A program made the position numbers and the translations under genes. The notes beneath the pieces were generated by a model, which had not been told where the DNA came from, ran no database searches, and was given only the letters and a program-made list of their open reading frames with translations. 64,000 nucleotides of DNA, from assembly GCA_022496805.1 (NCBI GenBank), contig CM040094.1:19739501-19803500 (forward strand), written 5' to 3'. This stretch comes from Pohlia nutans (taxonomy: Eukaryota > Streptophyta > Bryopsida > Bryales > Mniaceae). Shown here piece by piece: positions 11,436-24,919 of this stretch (position 1 is the first letter of the stretch; every line of letters starts with the position of its first letter).

Positions 11436-14287
11436 TCAAGCACCAGTATATGCAGCTATGCTATCGTTGATAACTTCGATTTGAGCCACTGGGATTTTCA
11501 ACATACATTCCATTGTGTCCTTCTTGATTCTTGACTTCCACGCTGTCATCAGAGAATCCGTATGCTCCCACAGCGGAGGTTGACTTTCATCAACCTTCCA
11601 ACGCAATCCTCTAGAGGAATCCCACCCAGTGTAGCTCTCTTGAACATTATGATCTCTAGATGTAGGCCGGAAATACTGAATGAGTACACAGTTCGGCTGA
11701 TCCGGGTTCGTATTTGGATCAGACAATGCTCTCGCAATCCATACAGGTCTGGAATCACCATCTGCAGGCCGTATAGCAACAAAATAGCCTTCAAAGACAT
11801 CACGACCAACTCGGAAGGATTGCACTGGACGATCGCGCAACTCCCCAACGTACGCATCATCCTCCGCAAACTCCTCATGAAGCCCACCATCTTCAGCAAA
11901 TTGATCCTCGACCCTCGCAGCAACGCGAGTGCATGGCCAAAATCCGTCTTTGAGTGCGATGGATGGTTCAATAGGCTCGTCCAATGCTGCCTTCACAGCT
12001 CGCCAGTAGAACACCAAATGTTCATACCGTCTTCTATACTCTCCAGTTCTGTCTTCAGCGGACATTGTCTCCCAATACTTGATAAATCCCGAGAGGCCCT
12101 TCACAATGTCCTCCACACCTCTCATTGCACGGTGCGTGATGGGAGCCGGTTCTCCACGAGGCCATAAACTACGACCTTCCGAATCCTCCCTCCACAATTT
12201 AATCCCAGTGCAATCCTTTGGCAGCCAATCGACATCAGTGCAAGAAATCTTGTACTTCATTACTGGGCAACCCGTGGAGTCCAGGAAGAACTTGAATTGT
12301 TGAGCCTTAGTATGACCGACAAGAGCCTCATCTCCATCCCTGATGAATCCTTCAATGAAACCTTTAAAATCAGGCACCTCCTCGATGAGATGGGGAATAG
12401 TGGGTACTGATTCCACATCCATGAAAGACTTCATGAGCAAAGGAATTGTAGGGAAGTTATCTTTCTTCAACAACATGCTCCACCTCCCGAACAGAGCATC
12501 AATGTCGTCGTGGGTGTGACCCACCAACATAAAATTAACATACACCTCACGAAAAAATTTCTTGGCTACAAGAAGGGACCAAAAACAGAACACATATCTG
12601 TTCTTATTGTCACCAGTGGCATTGTCCATCTGCATATTCATAATAGGAGGAAGTGGAGTTGCTGGAACGACAGTCTCTGGAGCAGTCCGAAGAGATGACT
12701 TGCACATGTCAGCTCCTTGAAGGATAGCATCGAAGATTGGAGCGGACTTTGACCCAACGAACAATTCCCTAGACGAGTACTTAGGAGGTAATTCGAGATC
12801 TCGCAATAGCTTCGCGAAAGAACCCACCGTGTAGTTTGAATCGTGAGTAAAATTATCAAGCCCGTAATGCGCGTAGCGGACATCCCCGTGACCATGGGCG
12901 ATCATACCCGTAACAGACACCAGCAACTTCATCAAACCATCAAGCTCCTTACTCTTGTGAGAGAAGACGGGAGAAGCGGTTTTTGCATGATCTATTTTGT
13001 TGTGCATATGGTGAGGCATTCGTGCGGGAAAGAATTGGATCTGTACCGGTTTGCGTAATATAACTCTCTATGAGCTCGGGCAGCAGAAAAATGCACCTCG
13101 AGCTTCTTCGCCCACAGAAGAGCCTGCTGTGAACCTGCTGTGGCGCCACGCCTAAGAGCGTGCAATCTATCACATTTGGAGCAACGGGCAAAATTATCTC
13201 CCGGCTTCTTTGCGTCGTACTCAAGAAAGTTTAGCCTCCGAATCCTGCTCAAACTAGAAGGGGACACTTTCTGCAAACCAAATGACGCATTTGCAGCGTT
13301 GATCTCCGAGATGGCATTCTTCCATTTCCATGTGGCTGGAAGAATCATAGAGACGACCTTCTCTCCCGATTTCAGAGTACGAGTACGGTGTGGCATATGA
13401 TCAGCAGAGTTCTCCAAGATGCACCTCAAAGTAGCAGTGGCCTGAGACGTATGCTTTCGAGGCTTCAGTAAACTCGTGTTCCCATGAGGCTGTGCTTGAA
13501 GACCTTCAGCAGCGAACCCTTGGAAGCGATGGAAAGTGGCTTCTGACACTCCAGCAATGTGCCTCCATGCAGGCATGCAGACGTCAATACCTTCGACAGT
13601 GGCGACCCTCCTTCCCTGGGCGTCACGATGAATTTGCCTGTGGACATCCAGCTTCATATGGAATCTGAACTGAAAGGATGTATCACAATACATTCGCTCT
13701 CGGAAAGCGCGAATCTTATCCCTAGGGAATGGCTGAACACAGTTCTTGGAACAACATACTTTGCTCGATACAGCGTTGATAGACTCCTGAGTTAGGAGAC
13801 CCTTCGCTTTGACGGACGTCTCTCGAGGAGGGTTCCTTACGGTACTCGTATAACGCGTGCTTCGAGACGAACCAGGCTGCGAGAGTCTTGCTACACGGCA
13901 GTTGTAGTTGTACCGAAGGTCGTGGTCTCGGAGACTTGCACCGTTACAGTAGACGTGCTCAATAGGCCAAGCTCGGACGGAATATCGCCAATCATCAGGC
14001 ACATCAGCAGTCGAGAGGCTCTTCGATATTTGTACAGCAACATGAGTGTCCCCAAGTGCACCATTTCAACCAAGGACAAAATCCGAGCTGACACTGTGAC
14101 AAATTCCTTCAGCCACAGGGGAGCCACCGTCGCTGTATAGTGTAACGAGCTTGGTACTCCAGAGTCTACGTGCAATTCCCTCGCAATTTGGAATGTCAAT
14201 CGGCTCCTCTACTTGATGATTCACCTCATCATCAGAGGAGAAATCATCAGATACCACAGAATGAAAGAGATGAAAAACTTTAATGTC
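11436..14287 (-). pseudogene. DUF7869-type transposase-like gene with one in-frame stop and one frame shift
   Basis: Minus strand. An exon beginning at 14287 (acceptor ...GAGCAG) reads on in one frame to 12992, interrupted by TGA at 14066-14068. The protein continues in the -1 frame from 13019 to 11436. The N-terminal half has a Cys-rich start (VCCSKNC), then KLDVHRQIHRD, VATVEGIDVCMPAW and KPRKHTSQATATL. The C-terminal half has the family core: IDHAKT, QMDNATGDNKNRYVF, VGHTHDDIDALFGRWSM, and a terminal region near nt 11560-11800 (FEGYFVAIRP..PVWIARAL) that resembles a small barrel domain. Conserved Asp residues in QMDN and HDDID suggest a DDE-like nuclease; the family is known mainly as repeated ORFs in eukaryotic genomes, and the activity is inference. 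The frame change falls at four A residues followed by TAG, so slippage, a lost A or a sequencing error are all possible. No start codon is obvious after the acceptor. Confidence 0.7.
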
Positions 14288-14413
14288 CTGCTCAGGAAAT
14301 GAAAACATCAAATCGTTTCGAGTTGAAATGAGTAGAGTGTATCATATACGACGGACGAATATAAAATATTTTTCATATATTTATCAGCATGGGCTCCTGT
14401 GTGGGCAGAATCT

Positions 14414-15372
14414 TTTAACTCGAGCCGAGTTGATTCAACAGGGAAAAATTCCTTGATTAGTATATAGAATTGTTTAGTCGGCGTATGCCCTGTGTACAAT
14501 TAGTTCAACTCGAATCGAGTTGAATATACGCAGACACCGAAACAGAATGAAGTGAATATTATACGTTAAGTGATCTGATCAAAGTCCCCTGGCTAGACTC
14601 CAGACAGTTCAACTCGAGTCGAGTTGCACTGTACCCTGGTGTGACCAAGCAGTATACATTGTCAGGCAGTTCAACTTGACTCGAGTTAAACATCATGACC
14701 ATGTATACTGCCTGCTCAGTCCATCATACATTTCAACTCGAGTCGAGTTGATCTCAATCCTTGGATGAGCAGGCAGTTCAAATGTCCAGGAAGTTTAACT
14801 CGAGTCGAGTTGAACTGTACCCTGGTGTGACCACGCAGTATTCATGGTCAGGCAGTTCCACTCGGGTCGAGTTGAACTGAATGGCATGTAAACAACCTGG
14901 TCATGACAGTCCAGGCAGTTCAACTCGAATCGAGTTGAACTTCTTGACCATGTAAACTACCTGATCATTCCAGAATACAGTTCAACTCGAGTCGAGTTAA
15001 ACTTAATACTCGGATGAGCAGGCAGTTCAAATGGCCAGGAAGTTCAACTCGACTCGAGTTGAACTGTACCCTGGTGTGACCATGAAGATAGAAGGCCAGG
15101 CAGTTCAACTCGAGTCGAGTTGAACTGTACCCTGGTGTGACCATGTAGTATGCATGGTCAGGTAGTTCAACTCGAGTCGAGTTGAACTGCCTGGCCTTTT
15201 AATCTGTATGGTCACACCATGGTACAGTTCAACTCGACTCGAGTTGAACTTCCTGACCAATTAAACTGCATAGTCACACCAGGGTACAGTTCAACTCAAC
15301 TCGAGTTGAACTGCATGGCCTTCTATCTTCATGGTCACACCAGGGTACAGTTCAACTCGACTCGAGTTGAAC
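14414..15372. repeat. 62-bp satellite built on a 21-bp palindrome, inside the 5' intron of the minus-strand gene
   Basis: From 14608 to 15372, thirteen copies of the palindrome (TTCAACTCGA, one base, TCGAGTTGAA) start at 14608, 14670, 14732, 14794, 14856, 14919, 14981, 15043, 15104, 15166, 15228, 15290 and 15351, a 61-63 bp period. Two outliers are at 14414 and 14504. Spacers use a few words (CCCTGGTGTGACCATG, GGTCAGGCAG) that appear forward in the first two thirds and reverse-complemented after about 15185, making a larger inverted repeat. The centre base is G, C or A. The whole block fits inside a likely intron (donor at 15680, acceptor at 14288). Confidence 0.93.
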
Positions 15373-16028
15373 TACCTGTCAGTTTAATCGAGGTATATAT
15401 TGCTCAGAATTTTATTAGATGATAAATTTAACAGATGCACATAACATTCCCGGAATTTGCGGCGGAAAAAACGGGAAATGTGAAACTACAAACATTTAAC
15501 GCTATATAGAACCCTAAATCCCAATTTCTCAAATATTGAAACAAATATGTCTAAAACAGAAAATATGAAACACACATAATCCTAACCTCAGAGAGTATTG
15601 CAGCGTTGCATTTGATCGGATGCAGAACAATAACATGCATGAAATGAACAGATTGGAAAGCGTGTCGCACGAATTCATACCGGAAATTGGCGCAAACTAC
15701 CCCGAATGCGATGTACAACCTTCAAGTCATAAAGCGATGAACGCTGCCGCGGCGCAGTCTTGAACTTCTTCAGCAACAACTACCTAGTGATACTAACCTA
15801 ATACTGAGCTCTCACGATGCACGTACTGATCGCAAAACAATGCTACCGCAACGAAGTTCGGAGGCGCAAGCGCAAGGGCATGAGACCGAATGGAGAAAAG
15901 GTCGCTCCCGGTTACGCAGAGAGACTTATAGGCGATTTGGCGGGAGAATTGCAGCGGGAAGGGAATCCACCAGTTGAAATGGTCGATTTCAAATGTGCCG
16001 TTCGCTGCAAATGACGAGAACTCCGGTG

Positions 16029-16036
16029 CCTTTATA
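16029..16036 (-). promoter_or_regulatory. TATA box for the DUF7869-type gene
   Basis: TATAAAGG on the minus strand, followed by about 350 bp of mixed-composition leader and a GTATGA donor at 15680. Position and orientation fit the promoter of the minus-strand gene. The start site itself is not visible. Confidence 0.5.
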
Positions 16037-16844
16037 GTGAACGTGCCTATTATTAAGCCTTTATCTGACATGCGCAGGCGACTTTATCCTGTTGTTCTAC
16101 ACCATCGAGGTAGGTGGGAGTAATTGCCAAATTACTGAAGAAAAAGTTATTAAACGTGCAAAAATCAAAATACATTCAGAAGCGAAATGTTCCTCTGAAA
16201 CGGACGACAAATTATGTCTGTACTCATTCCATTCTATTGTGTTCAGGTATACCTAAAATGCCGAATAGGCCCAAAAAATAGTTCGTGTAGGGCATAAATT
16301 ATTCAATTCCAACTAATGCCTAGATGAAGGACGTTCGCTCTAAAATGCCACCCAAGCTTTTCAGATTTAATTCAAACTATTACAGCTATTTCTAACTTTT
16401 ACAATAGAGTAACCAGTACATATATTGTTTTAAAAACGATTTACCGCGTGTTGTACTTATAATGTTATTGCTTGTGCGACACACACACACAACTTAGCCT
16501 ATAAAAAGAGTTCTGTCGCATTTGAAAATATCTATCATATAAAGCTTGTCAACTCCAATATTCAATTGAATACACTGTAAAATATAACATAATAATTTGA
16601 ATGTTTGGTGTTATACTGTAGGTACGAGGGAGGAATTAATCATTTAGCTATGGCAAAAAATTGTGAATTTCTTTGTCATATTTTATTTATTAACTAAAAT
16701 ATTTTTAGTTTTCAATTATGCATTTAGAAGAAATATATGAATTCCTCAAATAAATATCATACTAACTTAAGAATATGAATTTCATAGACAAATACATTAA
16801 AAGTTTATTAATTTATTTTAAGTAAATGTATTGCATAAGAACCT

Positions 16845-17960
16845 TCATCTTCATGATTCGAAAATATTTAGGATGCATAATTCTTAAAAGAAATAAAATT
16901 TAGCAATGCCTGTACTTTAATGAACCTAATTACATAATTGACTGAGCGCTATTAATAGGAGTGTAAACGGAAAAAAAATCCCACAAGTTGAAAATACGTA
17001 TATTAGGTAAAATTCATGAAAATATTATATTTTTGCAAACGTATGTATGATTTTTAACTTCTCCTAAAAATAAAGTATGTTGCTTGCAATAATCTCATGC
17101 GTTGAATCATTTTAAAGATTCATTTATTGAGTGAAATTATGTTTACGATAAGAATTACCGCGTAAATTGTAAATATTTTACATAATTTTATTTTAGGAGA
17201 ACCTTCAAATGATTCAACGATTTTTAGGATGCATATTTATCGCAGAAAATTACAATATAGAGCTAACTGTATTTTAATGAACCTAATTACATAATTCACT
17301 AAGCGGTATAGGAGTTTAAAGGGAAAAAAAAGATCCCACAAGTTGAAAATACCTAGAATAATTAAAATTCATGAGAATATTATATTTTTGCTAAAGTATT
17401 TATGATTTATAGCTTTTCCAAAAAATAAAGTACAGTGTTTGCGATAATATTATGCGTTTAATTATTTTAAAGATTCATATATTGAGTGCAATTATGTTTA
17501 CGATAACAAGTAACGCAGAAGTTGTAAATGATTTACATAATTGTATTTTAGGAGAACCTTCAAATGATTCAAAGATTTTCAAGATGCATATTTATCGCAA
17601 AAAATTACAATAAAGCGCTAACTGTATTTTTATAAACCTAATTATATAATTGAATGAGCGCTATAGGAGTTTAAAGGGAAAAAATATCCCACAAGTTGAA
17701 AATACCTAGAATAATTAAAATTCATGAGAACATTAACTTTCTGCAAACGTATGTATGATTTATAAGTTTGACAAAAAATAAAGCACAGTGTTGACGATAA
17801 TCATAATTATGCGTTCACTTCTTTTAAAGGTTGTACTGAGAGCAATTTAGTTACCCTATGAAAAGAATTAAGTGAATTAACGGGTAATTTGTAAGTATTT
17901 TAACTAACTGTATTGAATGAAATCCTTGAAGTCATGCAAAAAAAATTTGGATGCATAAAT
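16845..17960. repeat. Diverged tandem satellite, period about 355 bp
   Basis: Four units recognisable by ...CCTTCAAATGATTC.A...GGATGCATA near 16845, 17206, 17556 and 17926 (spacing 361, 350, 370). Each also carries CCCACAAGTTGAAAATAC and a TTCATGA.AATATTA segment at matching offsets. Copies are perhaps 75-85 percent alike. Confidence 0.8.
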
Positions 17961-18654
17961 AACAATATATCATTTAAAGACATGAAATAACATTTCTTAT
18001 TGTGAAGCTTAAATTTGACCATGACTATCTCAACTGTTTACAAATACAATTGCAAATGAACAAAATATGAACAAAGTCCATTCACAGTCAAAAAAGATAA
18101 TGCATACTATTCTTATACAATTCAAACACTATCAAACTTCTCTAGAGTTAGGGAACTATACAAACTGTTGGTGAAGATGCTTTTACCAATAGAAACTTGT
18201 AGATGTCACTGACCGTAAGCTTCTTGAAAAAACAAGGAAGTTAATAATTCCCTGAACTTTTCTTCTCATGTGCTAATAATTTGGTTTCATTAGTTTTCCG
18301 CATTGATTTCTTGCAACAGTGTCTTGTGTACACTTATCATTTGTGGCAAATTTGACAGTGTCGATTCATAAATATTTTGTGAATCATGATGATATGTAGA
18401 ACAAGGATCTTTATTGTAATGTCAAATGAATAATAAAGGTACATAATCAAATAACTTTTACGTGCGTTGCATCTTACAAATTCTAAATTTTAATCAAGAA
18501 TTTTAACTTTGTCTCTTCTGTAACAACATGCGGTTTTAGCAAACTGCAGGATCATTATGCGCTTTGGCTCGAGGTGAAGCCTCTGCTTTGATGAGATGAC
18601 TTTGTTTTTTTTCGTGCAAATTGAACGTGAAAATCATTTGGACCTGATCTCGAT

Positions 18655-18905
18655 GATTGATGAGAGATCCCACCTTACAGATACACTTTAAATTCAAAAT
18701 TTACTATAAGAGAGAACAACAATGTATCGCCTTAAGTTTCAAGAACGAATACAAAGTCCCATAGTCTCTCTAACCATTGCTGAATCGGACTGATACATAT
18801 TTTAAACGTCGGGTATGAATGATGACCTTCACACTCCATAATTATCGATGATTGATATCGAAGTATAGCAAGTTCTCGAAGTTTTTATTCATGCATTCTA
18901 ATAAA
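18655..18905. repeat. Dispersed repeat pair, copy 1
   Basis: Shares GAGAGAACAACAATGTATCG, ..GGTATGAAT.ATGACCTTC.. and ATCGATGATTGATATCGAAG in the same order with 19967-20190. No protein or RNA family is recognised. Confidence 0.7.
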
Positions 18906-19966
18906 ACGTAATTACTACTTTTACGTCCCTCTATTTTCAACATAATTATAATTTGCTTTATTAAAATATTAAAATTTAGAATGCAGTAAAATACAGCTAG
19001 CACCTTAATTTAACGTAATGAAGCTTTATATTGCGAACAAACGCTTGCATCAATTTAAAAATCTCATGAAATTCAATAGTTCACATTCTTTGGAACTTGT
19101 AAGGTTTGGTATTAAAAGTCGTTCTATGTAGAGTTCTAATTAGATATAACTTGGTCTTCAAAAAAGTGCTAGTGTTTAAATTTAACTTTTAAAACAAAAT
19201 ATTCATTTTAAAATTCATTCGATGACGATAATTTTCTCTTGCATTTTACATAATCAATGTCTTTAGAAGTTGTACGTCACTTATTTTCAACATGTAATGT
19301 GCTTTATTAAAACATTCTAATTCTTTGAAAGCATTAAACTACAACATTAAACTACAGATTTATATAAATTATATAAACAGTGATATACATTTAAAAATTC
19401 CCTTGAATTTTAAACGTACTCATTATTTGCATCTTTTTGAAATCATGAAAATTTCTCATTACAATGAATATGGTAGATAACTCCATGAACTATGAATTGT
19501 TACAAGTAACTTTTTCATGCAAAATCTTTGAAGCATAGAGTCAATATTTAACCAGAAGCCTAAATATTGTCAATTTAATGTTTAATGTTAGTACTGTGAG
19601 TTATACTTTAATGTGACTACTGTCACTATTGTAATGTCATTATTGTAATGAACAGCGATTGGCTGTGGGCGATGGAAATGATTGGATGTGGGCGATGGAA
19701 ATGATTGGCTTCTGAAGGAACAATGCACTTATAGTTATGAATTAAGAGAAAATGCACATTCAATGGCTTATCGTAGTAGCCGCATTTGTGTAACTTCATG
19801 CAAATATTGAGACATTTTTTGTTTAATAAAAGTAGCATGCTTTCATTTCAATATAATTTTTTTTTTTTAAATTTAAATTATTATTATTTTTTTCACACGA
19901 ATCGCAGTGTTCAGCAATTGGGAATTAAAAGAGCTGGACTACTATTGCTGGAGTAGTTATCATATA

Positions 19967-20190
19967 AGTATCGATGATTGATATCATGGTATAAGAGAGA
20001 ACAACAATGTATCGTTTCTCTAGAACAAATGCGAAGTTACGAAGTCTCTTCAACCACTACCGAATCGAAATGATACAGATTTGGAACGTCCGGTATGAAT
20101 AATGACCTTCCCGCTCCATAAGTATCGATGATTGATATCGAAGTATGAATAGCACGTTCTCGAAGTTTTTGTCCATGCATTCTTATAAAA
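19967..20190. repeat. Dispersed repeat pair, copy 2
   Basis: Direct-orientation copy of 18655-18905. A further ATCGATGATTGAT word starts a partial copy near 20640. Confidence 0.7.
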
Positions 20191-22356
20191 CTTGATAGCA
20201 AAATCCGCAAAATAAAATAAAAACCCTGAAGTGCAGGATAATACAATCTATCTTACTATGCAATCATAAATCATTAAAATAATATGAAATTGACGATGCA
20301 ACACTTATCATGCAAGTAAAGGTTTTAAATATTTTCAAAGCAATTACAACATAATTATTCTATACTCGTTATGTTCAAAGGATTTCCAATTCATGAATTT
20401 ATTGACAATTTATCTCGAATTGAGCTACAGTGCACCCACTGAATGGGTACTTCAATTTTTGTCATTTATGTCTCCTTTGAGGTATATGATTAAGTTTAAA
20501 AATACATGTACTTGGTATACAATGAATATTAAGTCCCGCAAACTTAAAAATCTCTCAATTAACAAACTTCATGTTTTCTGCACAAATATAGGCTTAACCC
20601 TTAGTTGCAAGAATGTGCACGGGTTTCGTACTCGTTACAATCGATGATTGATGAGGTTATTGTATGATTGGAGAACGAGTTAAACTTCGATGCAAATTAT
20701 CGATATGGAGAGTGAAGGTGAGTCCACATTAATTATTTTCTAGACCAGTAGTAGTTTGATTCGATAGTGATTGGAGAGATAATTAGGTGTTCTACGTCAT
20801 TGCAAATTTTGAATTCGAAATGTTATTTAAGAGTGGGGGCTATGTGAACTAATAGGAAAAAAACGAAAGAATATTCGGATTGCACGAAACTTAAAATTCA
20901 TCTCATTCAAGCATAGGGTGAACACTGGTAATAGCGCTTCATTGTAAAGTATGTGGAAACCGCATCTTGACGATGCAGTGATAAATTTGAATTTCATGAT
21001 CATTACTTAAGGCTATATAAAATAAACTGCATATAAACCTTTAATTATTTTGATTATGGACCTATTGAACTTATGCACTGAATTTCTTAAATGACATAAC
21101 AATTAACAAAGTCTATTTTTGGTATATAAAGGAAAATGAAATATACTCTTTCTTAGTACATCGCCATGACTCACTAACTATTTAAGAATCTGCAATGTCA
21201 AATTTCACTGTCTAATGTCTAATGCATATTGTGTACTGTTTAATATCATATGACCATCGGGTAATGTCATAATGTCACCCTAATGTCCGATATGTCATGC
21301 TGTCTACTGTTTACTGTTTATACAATGAGCATAATTATGTCGGATAGGTATTTAGATAACAAACGCACTTGGTTAATTTAAACCCATTAAGATTAGAAAA
21401 TTTCAATATATTTTACTTCACAAACTCAGAGTTCCGATGTATAGTAAGATTGGTTTAATTTGGGCTGTTAAAAAAACTAACAAAAATATATATGGAATTA
21501 TTAAGAACTTCTAGAAAAACAATATAAAGGAAGTAAACGAATTGGTGAAATAAAAGAAGTAAATCTTAGCAATGAACGAAAACCGTGATCTAAAATGAAA
21601 TAAAACACTGTCGTTGGGTTTGTTTAAAAGCTATTATTAGCAGGATTTAAAATGCCTCGATTAAAAAGGTACATCGATACATTTATTACATGCAATTTAG
21701 TTTAGGTTCTAATATAATTTCATCGAGCGTTATAGTTTGAGTTTGTGTTATTATTTCTCTCAATTCTAATATTCCCTTCCTTCTTGTTAATTTAAACATA
21801 ATATTTGAGAAATTTATTTATTTCTTTGTTATTTTAATTATTAAATACAAATTTTTAATAAAATTCATTATGATTGGTCAAAATTATAAGTTTAATAAGA
21901 TGTTTAATTATTGATTAGAATTCATCTTCTTCTAAGTGATTAATTTAACTAGTTCTTGTCTATAATTGTTTAAATTGGTGTTTCTACACAATAAAATATC
22001 CTAAATCTTGACATCTTATACATATGTTATGAACATTATACTTTTGACCAATTTTACCCTAAAACTATTGAAAAACAAATTAAACTAAATTTTTTATGAA
22101 TATTCAAAAAAATTCTTTGTAAATTCATTTCTAAGAATTCTAAAGTGTTTTTGTGGAATTTAATTGTATAGATAGGATCTATACGTTGTGAATGACAACT
22201 TTCATGTTCTATGGAACTTCTAAACAGTCATGAAACACATATTTTATAGGTCATTTAATTTATGCCATAACCCTTCAGGAAGTTAAGGGATAAGTGCACA
22301 TCAATGTATATAGAAACGTATATAGAATTGTGTATTTTTAGACATGTATATGCTTG

Positions 22357-22580
<224 letters not shown>

Positions 22581-23826
22581 CATGTATGTACGTGTAGCGA
22601 TAAAATTTTCGAGGTCATTACGGTTTCTCGGTCATTTGAATTTAGCATTTTCAGTATATAACACTACATAATGTAGATTTTTTTTTTTACAGTTTCCTCT
22701 TGTGAAGTAAAAAAAAACTTGACTTGAACAAATCCTGTTACACATGTGGCAATAAAGAGAACCTTTTACTATGAATAATGATAGATTTATTTAGCCAATT
22801 ATCCATTAGAAATCTGAATGGATGAAACACTATAAAATTTCAAATTAAGATAATGGTTACAATTTTATGAAATGTTGACTCTTGCACATTGAGGACATTT
22901 GGTCTAAAAGAGGAAAAAAGAATCATGACGTTCAGAAATATTTTGTACTATATACATTTCACATCATTTTCTAATGTTTTCGTTATAGTAAATGAACATG
23001 ATGCATTTACTATGGATTAGTCTCCAATTGCACCGTTTTACTACCACAATTAGAAGAGTTCAAAAAATTATAAATATTAGTAAAGTTATACATTTTAAAC
23101 TTCGATCAACTCGAACACTGTCCATCACATAACTTAGAACCACTTATATGACATTCAAAATATTCTAACATACATGGTATTTACCTTGCTACCCAAGACA
23201 TACAATACATCTAGTACACTCTAGAATTTTTCTAGGCACTCCAAGGAAAAATGGATTGAATCATCTATACTACAAATGGTCATCCAACGAATTATCAATA
23301 TAAAGCACTTTCATCTGAGTACTGGCGTTCTTAGGTTTAGGGCAATGTCATCCACGTTTTTTTAAATTACAGTGCAGTGTTCTTTATGGTTTAGAGCCAA
23401 CATACTTAATTACACTCGAAAAAAATTAAATAAACCACTCACAAGTCTTGACACATGCATTGTATAATCATGATGTGCACTTAAGAGAATATCCAACATC
23501 ACTTTGCAATATGAATAGACACTGCAAAGGACAAAGTTTTTTCAACAATAATCCCACCAAGAAATAACTATTTCTCCTTGCATATTCATATTTATGTATT
23601 GTATTTGATGTCTCCCTTCAAATAAATTGTTGACCAATCCATACAACATCCATTCAATCGTGCAGATGCTCTCACATGTATGTAGTCAATCGATTTTACT
23701 GTCAAAACTATATTTCTCTTGGGATTAAAGTCAATTCTATGAGATTTCATTTTGTAGCTTAGATATTAGCGTTATTTTTAAAACAAACACTACAATCTAC
23801 ACTACAAATCTACAACATGCTTTTAA

Positions 23827-23980
23827 CCCTTTAACAAGATACTAAACTTGCTCAAAGGATACTAAACTTGCTCAAGAACCAAGAGTAATTTTTGTAGATG
23901 AAAACTGTCAAATCTGGATGAGATTCGAACAAGTTGAAACTATTCGTCGTCCAATATATGGACGATAGCGCGGTAAAGGG
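23827..23980. mobile_element. Small TTAA-type MITE
   Basis: TTAA then CCCTTTAAC at the left, GGTAAAGGG then CTAA at the right, 154 bp. The near-terminal GTCCAATATATGGAC palindrome next to GCGCGG resembles the left end of the element at 46412. The right target site has one mismatch, so the call is tentative. Confidence 0.4.
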
Positions 23981-24013
23981 CTAATCTAGGAAACTAGTTT
24001 TGTTTCCGGGCAG

Positions 24014-24286
24014 CTATACCGTAACACCATAGCCGATTCGCCACCTAGCGAACGAATATTTATTATTTTTGAAAAAATAAGGTTCGCCTCTCGAAAACTG
24101 AATTTCTCAATTTTCGTTTTTTAGCAAAGAATCAGTAAAAATTACCTTAAATAGCTTAGAAATAACAAAATATTGCAAAAACTAAATTATTTTATTTTCG
24201 TTTTCTTGTCTTCAGAATTCTGTAATTTTTCCGTTTTTGATTTTTAGATTTATTTTACGACGAACCTGCTATGGTACTACGGTATC
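24014..24286. repeat. Possible MITE with imperfect terminal inverted repeats
   Basis: ATACCGTAACACCATAGC at the left faces GCTATGGTACTACGGTAT at the right (16 of 18 positions complementary). No clear target duplication. It sits just upstream of the GC-richer leader region. Confidence 0.4.
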
Positions 24287-24389
24287 CTTTTGGGTACCCC
24301 GGGCATCTTAGCCACTGCCCGAGAATTTCGGGCAGCCCGGAGATATTGGGCAGCCCAGAAAAAAAATCGGGCAGCCAAAAAAAAATCGG

Positions 24390-24919
24390 GCACTGCCCGA
24401 GCTGCTCCTCTCTCCCAGCGTTAGGGTTTGGAGCCCCGTCTCTCCTCATTTTCTTTTCTCTTTCTATTTGCTTCTGCTCTCCTGGCTGTCTGCATTTCTC
24501 CACGCGCGACCTCTACCTCCTGCTCTATTTCTCCACGCTTGTCTTCTGTTTCCTTCGCTCTTCGTCTTCTATCACTCGTTCTAGCCCTTGGAGTGTTGAA
24601 CTGGAGTGTCAAGCTTTAGGGTTTGAAGTGTAGGTTGGGTGGCTGTCCCCATTTCTCCACACTCGCGTTGTCTCCATTTCTCCACGCGCGCTGTCTCCAT
24701 TTCTCCACGCCCTTCTACTTTCTCCACGTGCGACCTCTACTTTCTCCACGCTTGAACTGGAGTGTCAAGCTTAGGGTTTGAAGTGTAGGTTGGGTGGCTA
24801 GATTTGTGTTGCGGTTGTGTGATTAGGGTTTAGAATCAGAAATTGTGGAGCTCGATTGACAATGCGCCAGTACCGGAGTGCTGTGCGAGCTTGAAGGTTC
24901 AAGAGCAGCATTTCATCAG
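24390..24919 (+). other. Putative promoter/leader exon of the ParB-methyltransferase gene
   Basis: A sudden rise in GC with CT-rich tracts (repeated TTTCTCCACGCGCG words), typical of a plant 5' leader, then ...TTTCATCAG followed by GTAAAAAC, a good donor at 24920. A 50-bp segment (AACTGGAGTGTCAAGC..AGGGTTTGAAGTG) is duplicated at 24596 and 24755. The next good acceptor that leads to an ORF is at 27410. This mirrors the layout of the minus-strand unit at 16.03-14.29 kb. Linkage to the downstream gene is inference. Confidence 0.4.

Noticed and set aside
12992..13019. Two separate overlapping genes in the DUF7869 locus
   Set aside because: The two frames encode consecutive parts of one protein family, so this is a frame change within one gene.
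14608..15372. CRISPR-like array (21-25 bp repeat, about 40 bp spacers)
   Set aside because: The window is clearly eukaryotic nuclear DNA, spacers are related to each other and inverted in one part, and no cas genes are present. It is a palindrome satellite.
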